From a virus: a stretch of DNA of 48,237 bases. Location of the stretch: positions 1 through 48,237 of IMG/VR virus record IMGVR_UViG_3300043410_000321; one strand, 5' to 3'. The translations under genes and the position numbers were made by a program. Position 1 is the first letter of the stretch. Each line of letters starts with the position of its first letter. Below are positions 14,528 to 25,300 of the stretch, piece by piece. The notes under the pieces are model-generated. The model saw only the letters and a program-made list of their open reading frames with translations. It searched no databases and had not been told where the DNA came from.

Positions 14528-14827
14528 ATGGCAGTATACTCAAACACAAGTCCGTGGTATAACACATCGTTTACTGGTAACCATTTGGACATTTTAACAA
14601 TCAGACCAGTGAGTGCTGAGGCTGATGACTTCTTATATACAATTCAACCACAATATGCTTATCGACCTGATTTGCTGGCATTTGATTTGTATGGAACATC
14701 TGCGTTGTGGTGGGTTTTCACACAACGCAACCTGGACGTATTACAAGATCCAATTTTAGATTTTGTACCAGGTACACAAATTTACATTTGTAAAAACAGC
14801 AGTCTCACGGCTGCATTAGGAATATAA
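14528..14827 (+). CDS. 53: Baseplate wedge subunit gp53-like
   Basis: 99 aa, shorter than T4 gp53 (196 aa). The segment YRPDLLAFDLYGTSALWWVFTQRN followed by DFVPGTQIYI is the characteristic gp53 fold, in which a LysM-like domain clamps wedges round the hub. It starts one base after the upstream stop, and its own stop overlaps the next ATG (TAATG), so translation is coupled along the operon. The N-terminal half of the T4 protein appears to be missing or very reduced. Confidence 0.8.
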   Translation: MAVYSNTSPWYNTSFTGNHLDILTIRPVSAEADDFLYTIQPQYAYRPDLLAFDLYGTSALWWVFTQRNLDVLQDPILDFVPGTQIYICKNSSLTAALGI

Positions 14828-17046
14828 TGGCTGACGAAGGCGCAACCACCTCATCCGGTTCATCATCATCTGGGTTAGATTTTTCAGGCCCAGCTGCCGC
14901 ACTGTCTGCGGTAAAAGACGGCGTTACTGGTGCATTTAGTGCGGTAGGGTCTTTCCTTGGAAAAGCGAAAGCACCAAAGTTTCCGTTACCAAACCCGTTG
15001 CTTAATTACGCATCGTATGATTATGTGTTAGGCATTGCATGTCTTTCAGATTACCAACTAGCATATCCTGATAAGACTTATATGAAGAATGTGCGCCTTC
15101 CATTAATTTGCAAGAGTGCAAACGCTGACCCAGGTAACAGAATTAAGACAGCATTTGGTAGTTTTGATTTCTACATTGACAAATTAGAAATTACTAGCAC
15201 AATTGGTCTTGAGAATGGGTGTAATACCAACATGTTAAACATGAGTTTTGAAATTACAGAACCATATAGCATGGGCATGTTTATGATTGCCTTGCAACAG
15301 GCCGCTTGGAACTCTGGGCATGACAATTATTTGGATTCACCATATTTGCTAACAATTGATTTCCGTGGTAACACTGAAACTGGTAACATGTCCAACATTG
15401 CAGGGACAAGCAGAAAAATCCCATTTAAGTTCCTCAGTAGTGAAATGACTGTGACAGAAAAAGGCGCAGTCTATAAATGCACTGCTATGCCATGTAACTC
15501 CCCTGCGCTTGGTAAAGAACACGCAGAATTAAAAACAGACGTATCTATTAAAGGAAAGACTGTTCAAGAAGTTCTCCAAACTGGCGAGAAGAGTTTACAA
15601 GCTGTTATTAATAAACGCTTGCAGACATTGAAGGAAAAGGGAATTGTTGAATACCCTGACGAAGTTGTAATCCTTTTTCCTAATAAAGTTGAGACTGCAC
15701 CAGATCCTAAAGCACAAGGCGGCAAAGACGCCGCAAAGCCACCTACTGCAACTATTGCGGTTGCTGGGAAAGACACTACTGCTGAACAACTAGCCGCAGA
15801 TTTGAATATTACAAAAAGCAAAACTAACAGCACTCTTGTTCAAGCAGAAGCTGCTTGTAATTCACTGGGCAAAGCCAACGTTATTGGTGCTGGTGAAAAC
15901 AGAAAGGGCGATGCTCCATTTGGTAAAGACAATGCAGTTTATGACTCTGTTTTAAAAACAATGGTTCGTGGTAAGAACGTTGTTGATCCTAAAACAGGGG
16001 ATTATAGATTCTCACAAAATTCTGACATTATTAATGCTATTAATCAAGTTCTTCTAACTAGTGATTATGTCAAGACAGCGTTGCGTGAGGGAAACATTTC
16101 ACCAGAAGGATATAGACAGTGGTGGAGAATTAACACTAAGCTCTATCATATCACGACTACAGTAAACAACAAGAGCACTGGTAAAAAGCCAAAACTTATT
16201 GTATACGAAGTTGTTCCATATCAAGTGCATACTAGTAAGTTGTCACCACCAAACACCAAAGCACCTGGTTTTGAGGAATTAAAAAAGAACGCAGTAAAAC
16301 ATTATAACTACATTTTTACTGGTAAAAACGTTGATGTTTTAAACTTTAATATCGCGTTTAAAACTGGCTTTACCGCAGTCATGGGCTCGGCAGCATTGTC
16401 TAGCTCACAGGACGTTAAGCGAACAGCAAAGGCGAGTGGTAGTGATCAAGGAAAGCAGGATAAAAATAAACCAATGCCTGATGGTAATGACCCATCGAAG
16501 CAACCAGGTGCAACTCCTACTAGCGTCAAGTATGTTGCAAACTATGTTGGCACTGACAACAAGGGTGGTGGTGGTTTAGAAACTAGTGAAACTAGAGCTG
16601 CTAGACTGTTTCACAATGCATTAACTTCGGGCGCAGACATGATTGGTTTGGATTTAAAAATTATTGGCGATCCATATTTTATTGCACAGAGTGGACAGGG
16701 CAATTATTCATCTAAACCAGTATCTAATAATTTAAATGCTGACGGCTCAGTTAACTATGAAGGTGGTGAAGTTGACATTGTAATTAACTTTAGAACACCT
16801 ATTGATATAAATCAAACTACTGGATTATATGACTTTGGTAAGGCATCTAAGTCTGCAAATGTTGTGCAATTTAGTGGAGTTTATCAAGTTATTAGTGTAG
16901 TAAGTAACTTTACTGGTGGGCAGTTTACACAGACGTTAACAGGCCCAAGGAGAGCTAATCAAGAGATCAAAGGTCCTGCTGATCCTAGTAAGACATTTAA
17001 CTCGTCTAAGCAAGAAGTTCCTAATAACGGCGATGGAGAAGGCTAA
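14827..17046 (+). CDS. Large baseplate hub-type structural protein
   Basis: 739 aa. It has a low-complexity Ser/Gly/Ala N-terminus (1-55), then a beta-rich domain beginning NPLLNYASYDYVLGIACLSDYQL. A middle region contains Lys/Pro/Thr linkers, and the later section VKHYNYIFTGKNVDVLNFNI is similar to hub proteins of cyanomyophages (from memory). It sits directly before gp5, where a gp27-like hub partner would be expected, so a gp27-equivalent role (hub trimer that holds the gp5 spike) is a reasonable inference. No catalytic motif is seen. The start is in a TAATG overlap with AGGA 5 nt upstream. Confidence 0.6.
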   Translation: MADEGATTSSGSSSSGLDFSGPAAALSAVKDGVTGAFSAVGSFLGKAKAPKFPLPNPLLNYASYDYVLGIACLSDYQLAYPDKTYMKNVRLPLICKSANADPGNRIKTAFGSFDFYIDKLEITSTIGLENGCNTNMLNMSFEITEPYSMGMFMIALQQAAWNSGHDNYLDSPYLLTIDFRGNTETGNMSNIAGTSRKIPFKFLSSEMTVTEKGAVYKCTAMPCNSPALGKEHAELKTDVSIKGKTVQEVLQTGEKSLQAVINKRLQTLKEKGIVEYPDEVVILFPNKVETAPDPKAQGGKDAAKPPTATIAVAGKDTTAEQLAADLNITKSKTNSTLVQAEAACNSLGKANVIGAGENRKGDAPFGKDNAVYDSVLKTMVRGKNVVDPKTGDYRFSQNSDIINAINQVLLTSDYVKTALREGNISPEGYRQWWRINTKLYHITTTVNNKSTGKKPKLIVYEVVPYQVHTSKLSPPNTKAPGFEELKKNAVKHYNYIFTGKNVDVLNFNIAFKTGFTAVMGSAALSSSQDVKRTAKASGSDQGKQDKNKPMPDGNDPSKQPGATPTSVKYVANYVGTDNKGGGGLETSETRAARLFHNALTSGADMIGLDLKIIGDPYFIAQSGQGNYSSKPVSNNLNADGSVNYEGGEVDIVINFRTPIDINQTTGLYDFGKASKSANVVQFSGVYQVISVVSNFTGGQFTQTLTGPRRANQEIKGPADPSKTFNSSKQEVPNNGDGEG

Positions 17047-18401
17047 TGGCATCGATGAATGAAGATAGTAGTCCAATAGAACAACCGGACTCGAAACCAG
17101 GCCCGTATTTGGCTACAGTAGTAAGCCACCTTGACCCATCTTATATGGGCGGGCTTGAGGTTGAAATTCTAAGACCATCTGGATCTACACAATCTGAAGG
17201 CCAACTCCATCAAGTAAAATACATGAGCCCATTCTATGGTGTGACACCCATATCACACAATGAGTCGGCCAACGATTTCACAAATACTCAGCAAAGCTAT
17301 GGTATGTGGATGGTGCCACCAGACATTGGTGCAACTGTTATTATTATCTTTATTGACGGTGACCCAAAGAGGGGATATTGGATCGGATGCGTCCCAGATG
17401 AAAACATGAACTTCATGGTTCCTGGGTATGCTGCAACTAAACAAATTGTTGATGGTGATGGTAAGCGATATCCAGCAGGTGAGTATAACAAAAACGTCAA
17501 TAACTCACCAGGTGATCCTGAACAAATTAAAAAACCAAAGCACCCATTTGCGGCCGTACTGTCTGCACAGGGATTAATTGGTGATGATATACGTGGTATT
17601 ACGTCTAGTAGCGCACGAAGAGAAGCACCAAGCGCAGTATTTGGTGTTAGCACACCAGGTCCTTTAGACAAGAGTACTGGCGCACGTCAAGGACCAGTTG
17701 GTAAAGCTGAACATAGAATACCAAATGCTTATTTGAGTAGATTGGGTGGGTCTTCGTTTGTGATGGATGACGGTGATGGCGCATTTTTACGTAAGGGGTC
17801 TGCAAGTGATAGTCCACCAGTTTATGCTGCGGTTGAACAGGGCGAATCTGGTGGCAACCCAGCTATACCACATAACGAACTAGTCCGTATTAGAACACGT
17901 ACTGGGCACCAAATCCTATTACACAATAGTGAAGATTTAATCTATATTGCAAATGCAAAAGGTACAGCGTGGATTGAATTAACTAGCAATGGAAAGATTG
18001 ACATCTATGCTGCTGATAGTATTAGTATGCACACTGGTAAAGATTTTAACGTAACAGCTGATGGTGATATTAATTTAACGTCAACTGGCGGTAACATTAA
18101 CTTGAATGCAAACAGTGCGTTTAAGGCAACAGCCGCTGGTAGTTACGAAATCAAAGCTGGTGCAGATGGAAAATTAACTGCTGGTGGAAGTACTAACATT
18201 TTATCTGGCGGTAACCACGTTGAAACAGCTGGTGCAATTCATATGAATGGTCCTGGCGCAGCAAGTGCTAGTGCAGCACCAGTTGCACCAAGAGTTCCAG
18301 ATATGGAGCCATGGGCTGGCCATGAGAATTTACATGGATCTGCGTTGAAATACACAACAACTACAGATACATTTATGAAAGATAAAGGAGCAACAAAATG
18401 A
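17046..18401 (+). CDS. 5: Baseplate central spike gp5 (OB-fold and beta-helix, no lysozyme)
   Basis: 451 aa against 575 in T4. Residues about 18-130 form the OB-fold (PGPYLATVVSHLDPSYMGGLEVEIL... and PPDIGATVIIIFIDGDPKRGYWIG), as in T4 gp5, VgrG and other spikes. From about 270 to 390 there are short alternating repeats (IELTSNGKIDIYAADSISMH, DINLTSTGGNINLNAN), typical of the triple-stranded beta-helix needle. The lysozyme domain that T4 has between them is absent: no E-x8-D-x5-T motif, and the linker is only about 130 residues of Pro/Ser/Gly-rich sequence. Excellent ribosome site (GGAGAAGG). The stop overlaps gp25 by ATGA. Confidence 0.9.
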   Translation: MASMNEDSSPIEQPDSKPGPYLATVVSHLDPSYMGGLEVEILRPSGSTQSEGQLHQVKYMSPFYGVTPISHNESANDFTNTQQSYGMWMVPPDIGATVIIIFIDGDPKRGYWIGCVPDENMNFMVPGYAATKQIVDGDGKRYPAGEYNKNVNNSPGDPEQIKKPKHPFAAVLSAQGLIGDDIRGITSSSARREAPSAVFGVSTPGPLDKSTGARQGPVGKAEHRIPNAYLSRLGGSSFVMDDGDGAFLRKGSASDSPPVYAAVEQGESGGNPAIPHNELVRIRTRTGHQILLHNSEDLIYIANAKGTAWIELTSNGKIDIYAADSISMHTGKDFNVTADGDINLTSTGGNINLNANSAFKATAAGSYEIKAGADGKLTAGGSTNILSGGNHVETAGAIHMNGPGAASASAAPVAPRVPDMEPWAGHENLHGSALKYTTTTDTFMKDKGATK

Positions 18402-18829
18402 GCGATAACATTTACGCAAGACCAAATATTCACCCTAAAAATAATACGTTGTCTCCTGCACAAATGTACAGGGGTTTTAGTACAGTTAATACTGATACAC
18501 AGAACTTCACATTATATGATTTTGAATTAATTAAACAGGATTTATTGAACCATTTTTATGTGCGTCAAGGTGAGCGTTTGATGAATCCAACGTTTGGGAC
18601 CATTATTTGGGACTTACTATTTGAGCCGTTGACTGAGGATATTAAGGATTTGATTTTACAAAATGTGAATCAGATTGTAAACTTTGATCCTAGAGTTCAA
18701 GCTAGTAACGTAATTGTCACTGGGTATGATACTGGCATTGAAATACGTGTGACCTTAACGTATCTGCCATATAATTTGTCAGAAAACTTGCAATTGCAGT
18801 TTGATCAAACAAACGGATTATCTACGTAA
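18398..18829 (+). CDS. 25: Baseplate wedge subunit gp25 (GPW/gp25 family)
   Basis: 143 aa, close to T4 gp25 (132 aa). The family signature is clear: LIKQDLLNHFYVRQGERLMNP followed by FGTIIWDLLFEPL, then LILQNVNQIVNFDPRV. gp25 joins the gp6 wedge and is related to TssE of type VI secretion. It has a strong AAAGGAG Shine-Dalgarno and an ATGA overlap with gp5. The next gene, gp6, has its own late box. Confidence 0.95.
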   Translation: MSDNIYARPNIHPKNNTLSPAQMYRGFSTVNTDTQNFTLYDFELIKQDLLNHFYVRQGERLMNPTFGTIIWDLLFEPLTEDIKDLILQNVNQIVNFDPRVQASNVIVTGYDTGIEIRVTLTYLPYNLSENLQLQFDQTNGLST

Positions 18830-18852
18830 TAAAACACATACATAATTTTTCT

Positions 18853-18860
18853 AATAAATA
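18853..18860 (+). promoter_or_regulatory. Late promoter box AATAAATA upstream of gp6
   Basis: AATAAATAC in the 49-bp gap between gp25 and gp6. Predicted +1 is near 18866, with a 13-nt leader holding AGGA. It should drive gp6, the 4455-aa gene and the following fibre gene. Confidence 0.75.
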
Positions 18861-18878
18861 CACTTATTAGGAAGAATT

Positions 18879-21800
18879 ATGAGCTCAACTGCTAGACAGA
18901 ACAACCTACTATTAACCGAAGACTGGCAAAAAATCTATCAATCGTTTAAGAATGCGGACTTCCAAAGTTACGACTTTGAGAACTTACGCCGCATTATGAT
19001 TGATTATCTCCGTACAAATTTCCCTGAAGATTTTAATGATTACATTGAAAGTTCAGAGTATTTGGCGTTGATTGATTTGATTGCGTATGTGGGTCAAAGT
19101 ATTGCTTTCCGTGTTGATTTAAACGCACGAGAAAACTTCTTGGAACTAGCAGAACGCCGTGATAGTATCCTGCGTTTAGCACGTTTGATTAGTTACAATG
19201 CCAAGCGCAACGTAGCAGCATCTGGGCTATTGAAGTTTGAAACGATCCAAACTACTGAGAATATTCTTGATAGTAACGGTAGAAACTTATCTGGACAGTT
19301 TATTACTTGGAACGACCCAAGTAACCCTAACTGGTACGACCAGTTCATCAAAGTTATGAACGGTGCCTTGCCAACTACACACCAATTCGGTAATCCAGTT
19401 GACCAAGCAAACATCTATGGTATTCCAACATCACAGTATCGTTTCAATGCAACAAATACTGATGTTCCAATTTATGGATTCAGTAAAAATATTGCTGGTA
19501 AGTCAATGGATTTTGAAATTACTAGCACAACGTTCAACGGTAAGCCTCTAATTTACGAAGAAGCTCCAAAAATTGGTAATAGCCCTGCGTGTGTGTATAC
19601 GGATGATGGATATGGTGCTGGAAGTCCAGGTACTGGGTTCTTCTTCCGCTTCACACAAGGTACATTAAACCAAGGTGTGTTCACAATGACACAGCCAAGC
19701 AGCAACGAAGTGATTGATGTATCTGCACAGAACATTAATAACTCTGATGTGTGGTTATATGGTTTAGATTCAAGCGGAATTGAGTCAACAACATGGACTC
19801 CAGTACCAGCATTAACTGGTAACAACATAATTTATAACAGCTTGAACGGCAATGTTAAGAACATTTATTCAATTATTACTAGAGTATCTGATGCTATTAG
19901 TTTGTCTTTTAGTGATGGTACTTTTGGTAACTTACCATTGGGTTCATTTAGAGTTTATTACCGCATTAGTAACAACTTAACATATACAATTAACCCGTCT
20001 GATATCCGTAACGTTAATGTTACAATCCCGTACATATCTGCACAAGGTCAGGCAGAGGTATTAACTATTGGTTTAAGTTTGGCATCGTCTGTATCTAATG
20101 CTACAACAAGTGAAACTAACGCCAGCATTAAAACTAATGCTCCGCAAACTTATTACACACAAAACCGTATGATTACTGGTGAGGATTATAACATTAGTCC
20201 ATTGGCAGTTAATCAACAAGTTGCGAAAGTAAAAGCAGTGAACAGATCAAGTAGTGGTATTAGTAGATACTTTGACTTGATTGACCCAACTGGCAAGTAT
20301 AGCAGTACTAATTTGTTTGCTGGCGACGGAGTCTTGTACAAACAAAACTCTACAGACTCAACGACATTTTCATATCTAACTAAGACAGACATCCAAGGTG
20401 TAATTTATAACACTGTGCTTGATATTTTAGATGCTCCAAACTTGCGTAACTTCTATTATGCAAACTTCGTTGATACAACAACAAGTACTGATAACATTTG
20501 GCATAACGTAACCAGCGACAGTAATTCGTCAACTGGTTATATGTACGTTACTGATGTAAACACACCGGCAGGTGTTGGTACTGGTAACACTGGTGGATTG
20601 GAATTTGTTACACCAGGCGCCTTATTAAAATTTACAGCACCAGCTGGATACTATTTTGACACAACGTCAAATAACAAACTAGTACTTGGTGATGGTACTG
20701 CTCTTGGCGCATCGACTTACATTTGGGCATCTGTTGTTTCTATTTCAGGAAACGGTACTGCTGGTGGCACTGGTGTGTTATCAACAGGCTTTGGTCCTAT
20801 TATTTTAAGCAAGGTTATTCCAAGTACCGCATACGTTTCACAAATTATACCTGAGTACTCAAGCACAATTAACTCAACAACCATCACGTCGATGATTGAT
20901 TTAATTTTCGCTAATTCACCATTTGGATTGCGTTATGATGTTGATACTCAAACATGGCAAATCATTTACGAATCAAACTTGGACACCACTGGCTTGTTTA
21001 ATCCAGGGTCTAAGGGTGATGTAACTAATACAAGATCCGACTCAAGTTGGTTAGTGTTGTTCACAACTAACAATGACTTCTACACAATCACATCACGTTC
21101 ATTGCGTTACGTATTTGAGAGTGATATGGATGTTACATTCTATTTCGATAGCAACGTAAAAATTTATGATAGCACATCAAGCAAAGTAATTTCTGATAAA
21201 ATTACAGTGTTGGGTGTTAATAACAAGCCAGGACTCACATCTGCATTTACGCAGGACATGACTTGGAAGATTGTCTCTGAGTACATTGGACAAGATGGTT
21301 ATGTTGATCCTAAGAAGATTGTTGTAACGTTTGCTGATTTAGCAGCAGATAAAATTATTGACAATCCACAGTTGTTTAACGATATTGTTATGCCAGCATC
21401 AGGTGAATCTTCATACATTGTTGAGCAGCGTTACACTATTGCAGAAGGTCAAGAAGATTACAAGTATGTTGAAAATAATCCAGCAGTTGGTCCAGTTATT
21501 ATACTACCAACTGAGACTATTTTAAACAGAGCATTATATGCTGGCAAGTATTTTTACTTTGAAGATACTGCGGTAGTTAAATTGATGGATGCTTACGGCA
21601 ACCTAAATCCGTCACTTGATTACAAAGTTTACGTTGGTCGAGGCGGTCTAAAATTCCAATACGTACACAGTGCAGATTACGACAGCCGTATTGATCCAGG
21701 CTCAAGCAACATTATGGATGTATACATCTTGACCAATGCGTATGATGTTGCATTTAGACAGTGGTTAAGTGGTGCAACTTCAGTGGAGCCTCTTCCACCA

Positions 21801-22328
21801 AGCAGTACTGAGCTTACAAACTTGCTTGGCCCTAGTTTGAACCTAATTAAATCTATCTCAGACGAAATCATTTACCACCCAGTAAGCTATAAATTGCTGT
21901 TTGGTCAAGGCGCAGATCCAAGTTTACAAGCATCATTCAACGTTATTATGAACCCAAGCTCAACAGCATCTACTGCTGACGTTACTGCTAGAATTTTAGC
22001 AGCAATGAACCAGTTCTTTGCTTTAAGCAACTGGGATTTTGGTGATACTTTCTACTTTACTGAACTTTCAACTTATGTCATGAATCAAGTTGCACCAGAT
22101 GTCACAAACTTTGTCATTGTTCCAAAGAACAGTGGTCAGTTCTTTGGTAGCTTATTTGAAATTCAATGCCCAAGCAACCAAATTTTCTTAAGTAGTGCAG
22201 TAGCCAGTGATATTAATGTTGTTTCTGGCTTAACATCTGCAAATCTTAAAACTGTTACTGGTACAGCATTGGCTTCAGTAGTAACATCACAACAAATTAC
22301 AAGCGCAAATTATGGAGCATCTAAGTAA
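18879..22328 (+). CDS. 6: Baseplate wedge subunit gp6
   Basis: 1149 aa, much longer than T4 gp6 (660 aa). The N-terminal region is the gp6/gpJ-type wedge core: YLRTNFPEDFNDYIESSEYLALIDLIAYVGQSIAFRVDLNARENFLELA, with ISYNAKRNVAASGLL after it. QNRMITGEDYNISPLAV (about 425) is another family-like stretch. A beta-rich insertion rich in Thr, Ser, Asn and Gly fills about 490-740, and the conserved C-terminal wedge part resumes after. gp6 dimers make the iris ring round the hub. The start has AGGA and the stop overlaps the next gene (TAATG). Confidence 0.9.
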   Translation: MSSTARQNNLLLTEDWQKIYQSFKNADFQSYDFENLRRIMIDYLRTNFPEDFNDYIESSEYLALIDLIAYVGQSIAFRVDLNARENFLELAERRDSILRLARLISYNAKRNVAASGLLKFETIQTTENILDSNGRNLSGQFITWNDPSNPNWYDQFIKVMNGALPTTHQFGNPVDQANIYGIPTSQYRFNATNTDVPIYGFSKNIAGKSMDFEITSTTFNGKPLIYEEAPKIGNSPACVYTDDGYGAGSPGTGFFFRFTQGTLNQGVFTMTQPSSNEVIDVSAQNINNSDVWLYGLDSSGIESTTWTPVPALTGNNIIYNSLNGNVKNIYSIITRVSDAISLSFSDGTFGNLPLGSFRVYYRISNNLTYTINPSDIRNVNVTIPYISAQGQAEVLTIGLSLASSVSNATTSETNASIKTNAPQTYYTQNRMITGEDYNISPLAVNQQVAKVKAVNRSSSGISRYFDLIDPTGKYSSTNLFAGDGVLYKQNSTDSTTFSYLTKTDIQGVIYNTVLDILDAPNLRNFYYANFVDTTTSTDNIWHNVTSDSNSSTGYMYVTDVNTPAGVGTGNTGGLEFVTPGALLKFTAPAGYYFDTTSNNKLVLGDGTALGASTYIWASVVSISGNGTAGGTGVLSTGFGPIILSKVIPSTAYVSQIIPEYSSTINSTTITSMIDLIFANSPFGLRYDVDTQTWQIIYESNLDTTGLFNPGSKGDVTNTRSDSSWLVLFTTNNDFYTITSRSLRYVFESDMDVTFYFDSNVKIYDSTSSKVISDKITVLGVNNKPGLTSAFTQDMTWKIVSEYIGQDGYVDPKKIVVTFADLAADKIIDNPQLFNDIVMPASGESSYIVEQRYTIAEGQEDYKYVENNPAVGPVIILPTETILNRALYAGKYFYFEDTAVVKLMDAYGNLNPSLDYKVYVGRGGLKFQYVHSADYDSRIDPGSSNIMDVYILTNAYDVAFRQWLSGATSVEPLPPSSTELTNLLGPSLNLIKSISDEIIYHPVSYKLLFGQGADPSLQASFNVIMNPSSTASTADVTARILAAMNQFFALSNWDFGDTFYFTELSTYVMNQVAPDVTNFVIVPKNSGQFFGSLFEIQCPSNQIFLSSAVASDINVVSGLTSANLKTVTGTALASVVTSQQITSANYGASK

Positions 22329-25300
22329 TGGCTGATAAAATCAATCCAACTGGCAACAGCGGCCTTAGCTCAAACCTATTACCAAAGTTTTATCAAACTT
22401 CTGCTAATAAAAAGTTCTTACAGTCAACTATTGACCAATTATTCCAACCTGGTGAGGTAAGAAAAGCCACTGGGTTTATTGGTCGTCAAAACGCCAAAGC
22501 AGCAACTGGCAAAGACTTATATGTTACTGCTGTTGATAGCACAAGACAGAATTATCAGTTGGAGCCTGGATTAACAATTACTGATCACTTTGGAAATATT
22601 AAGTTTTTCAAAGATTATCAGGATTATATTAACCAAATTGGGGTGTTTGGTGGTAATGTTACCAACCACTCACGCCTTAACGAGCAAGAGTTCTACAGTT
22701 GGGACCCACATATTGATTGGGATAAGTTTGTAAACTTCCAAAATTATTACTGGATGCCGTATGGTCCTGACGTAATTGATGTACATGGTCAAGGTGTTGC
22801 AATCACAAGTACATACACTGTTGATTTAGTATTATCTGGCAACGATAACGCATTTGTCTTTACACCAGATGGCTTAACATATAACCCTATCTTAAAATTA
22901 TACAGGGGGCATACTTACGTTTTTGAAATTAACAGCCCTGGAAATCCATTCAGTTTTAAGACTGTACGATCTGCTGGCGCAACTAATCGTTACGTATCAT
23001 CTGACTTGAGTGCCCAAGGTGTTGAGCAAGGAACTGTTACTTTTACAGTTCCTAGTGATGCTCCGTCAGTATTATTCTACCAAAGTGACACAGATGTTAA
23101 CGTTGGTGGAACGATTGAGATTTATGATGTAACTGAAGCAACTTACCTTGACGTTGAGAAAGACATTTTAGGTAAAAAGTCTTATGTGCTTGAAAATGGA
23201 ACCCCATTAAGCAATGGTATGCAAATTTCCTTCAGTGGAAAAGTAACTCCAGCACAGTATGCTACTGGTAACTATTACGTTGAGGGTGTTGGTACTGCCA
23301 TCAAATTAATTCCAACTTCTGTATTAGAAGTAATTGGACCATACACTGTTTCAGAAAATATTCAGTTTGATTACTTGCCATTTGACAGTAGCCCGTTTGA
23401 CGGCGCAACTGGGTATGCAGCTATTGCTGATTACATCACTATCAATCGTGCAAGTATTGACCACAATCCGTGGTCAAGATACAACCGTTGGGTTCACAAG
23501 GATGTAATCGCAGCAAGTGCAGCGTATAATGGAAACAATGTTTCTTTAGACCAAACAGTCCGTGCAACACGCCCAATTATTGAATTTGAAGCAGATTTGA
23601 AGCTATTCAACTTGGGTTCTAAAGCTATTGCTGACGTTGACTTGGTTGACAATTTTACTACAGACGTATTTTCAACAATTGAGGGATCAATTGGATACAA
23701 TATTGACGGTGTTGAACTCGTAAGCGGATACAGAGTATTGTTTACAGCAGACACTGATCCATTGGTTGCAAATAAGGTGTTTGAAGTACAAATGCTTACG
23801 ATCAATGGTGTTGATCAGTTACACTTGATTGAAAGAGAGTCACCTGTAATTGACACTGTTGCGTTGATTAGACGTGGTAAGAAGAACCAAAGTGCAATGT
23901 ATTGGTACACTGGTGCAACTTGGCAGAAGGGTCAACAGAAGACCAATGTAAACCAGCCTCCAATGTTTGATATTGTTGATGAAGCTGGTTATAGCTATGG
24001 CGATATTTCAGTATACAACGGTTCAGCATTTAAGGGAACAAGTATTTTTGAATACAAAGTTGGTACTGGTGTAAACGATTCTGTTTTAGGATTCCCATTA
24101 ACTTACAAAAACGTAAGCAACATTGGTGACATTGTTTTTAATTTCACCTTGGCTACAGATACGTTCCAATATAAAGAAATTATCACAATTTTAACTAAGA
24201 ATATTGATATTGGTTATCTAGTATCACATGATTATGCTGGCAATCTCAAGCATGTTAACGGCTGGCAGAAAGCTACCGCAACAACAACGCAAGCTGCAAT
24301 ACGTGTTTACAACAACGCAAAAACAAATAACTTTGATGTTGATATTTTTGATGATATTCAAGATCTAGACGACTTAATTGTAAGAGTATATGTTAATGGT
24401 ATTCGTTTAAGCTCTGCTGCATGGCAATTACAAACTGGTGTAGTGTATAAGCAAGTTGTGTTGAATACTGATATTGCAACTACTGACATTTTGACTATTA
24501 GAGCATTTGCAGCACAGTCAATTAATGAGAAAGGTTACTATGAAATCCCAATTAACCTACAAAATAATCCATTAAACGATGCGATTAATAACTTTACACT
24601 TGGTGAAGTTAGCGATCATGTCAACTCAATTCTAGACAATTCACCAAACTTTACTGGAAGTTTCCCAGGCGCAAGTAACTTGCGCGACTTGGGCAACGTG
24701 ACGTCGCTTGGTACTAAATTTGTACAACACAGTGGTCCATTAAGCCTTGGTATATACCACATTACTTCAGAAGATAATAACATTGTCAATGCTATTAAGA
24801 GAAGCCGTGACGATTACAATAGCTTCAAACGAACATTCATCGCTGTTGCAGAAAACTTAGGTGTTGATGCTGATCCAGAAGTTATGATTGAGCTTGTCTT
24901 GCAGAAGATGAACTTGAACAAGCCAAAGACTAGCCCATATTACCTAAGTGATATGGTTCCTTATGGCGCAAAAATAGTAACTAACTTGACTGTTGCGGAT
25001 AGTAGAATTAAGACCTATCCACTAACTACGCCGTTTACACTAACCACATTAAGCAATAAAGCAGTTGGGGTATACCTCAATGGTGTTCAGCTAGTTCATG
25101 GGCGTGATTACACGTTTGATGCACAAGGTTTTATTACTGTAACAGCAACAATCGCTATTGGTGATACTATTGCAACATACGAATATGATTCAACAGACGG
25201 TTGCTTCATGCCAGCAACACCAAGTAAGTTAGGATTGTGGCCAAAGTATGAACCAATGCTGTATTTAGACACAACATTGGTGACACACCGTTGGATGATT

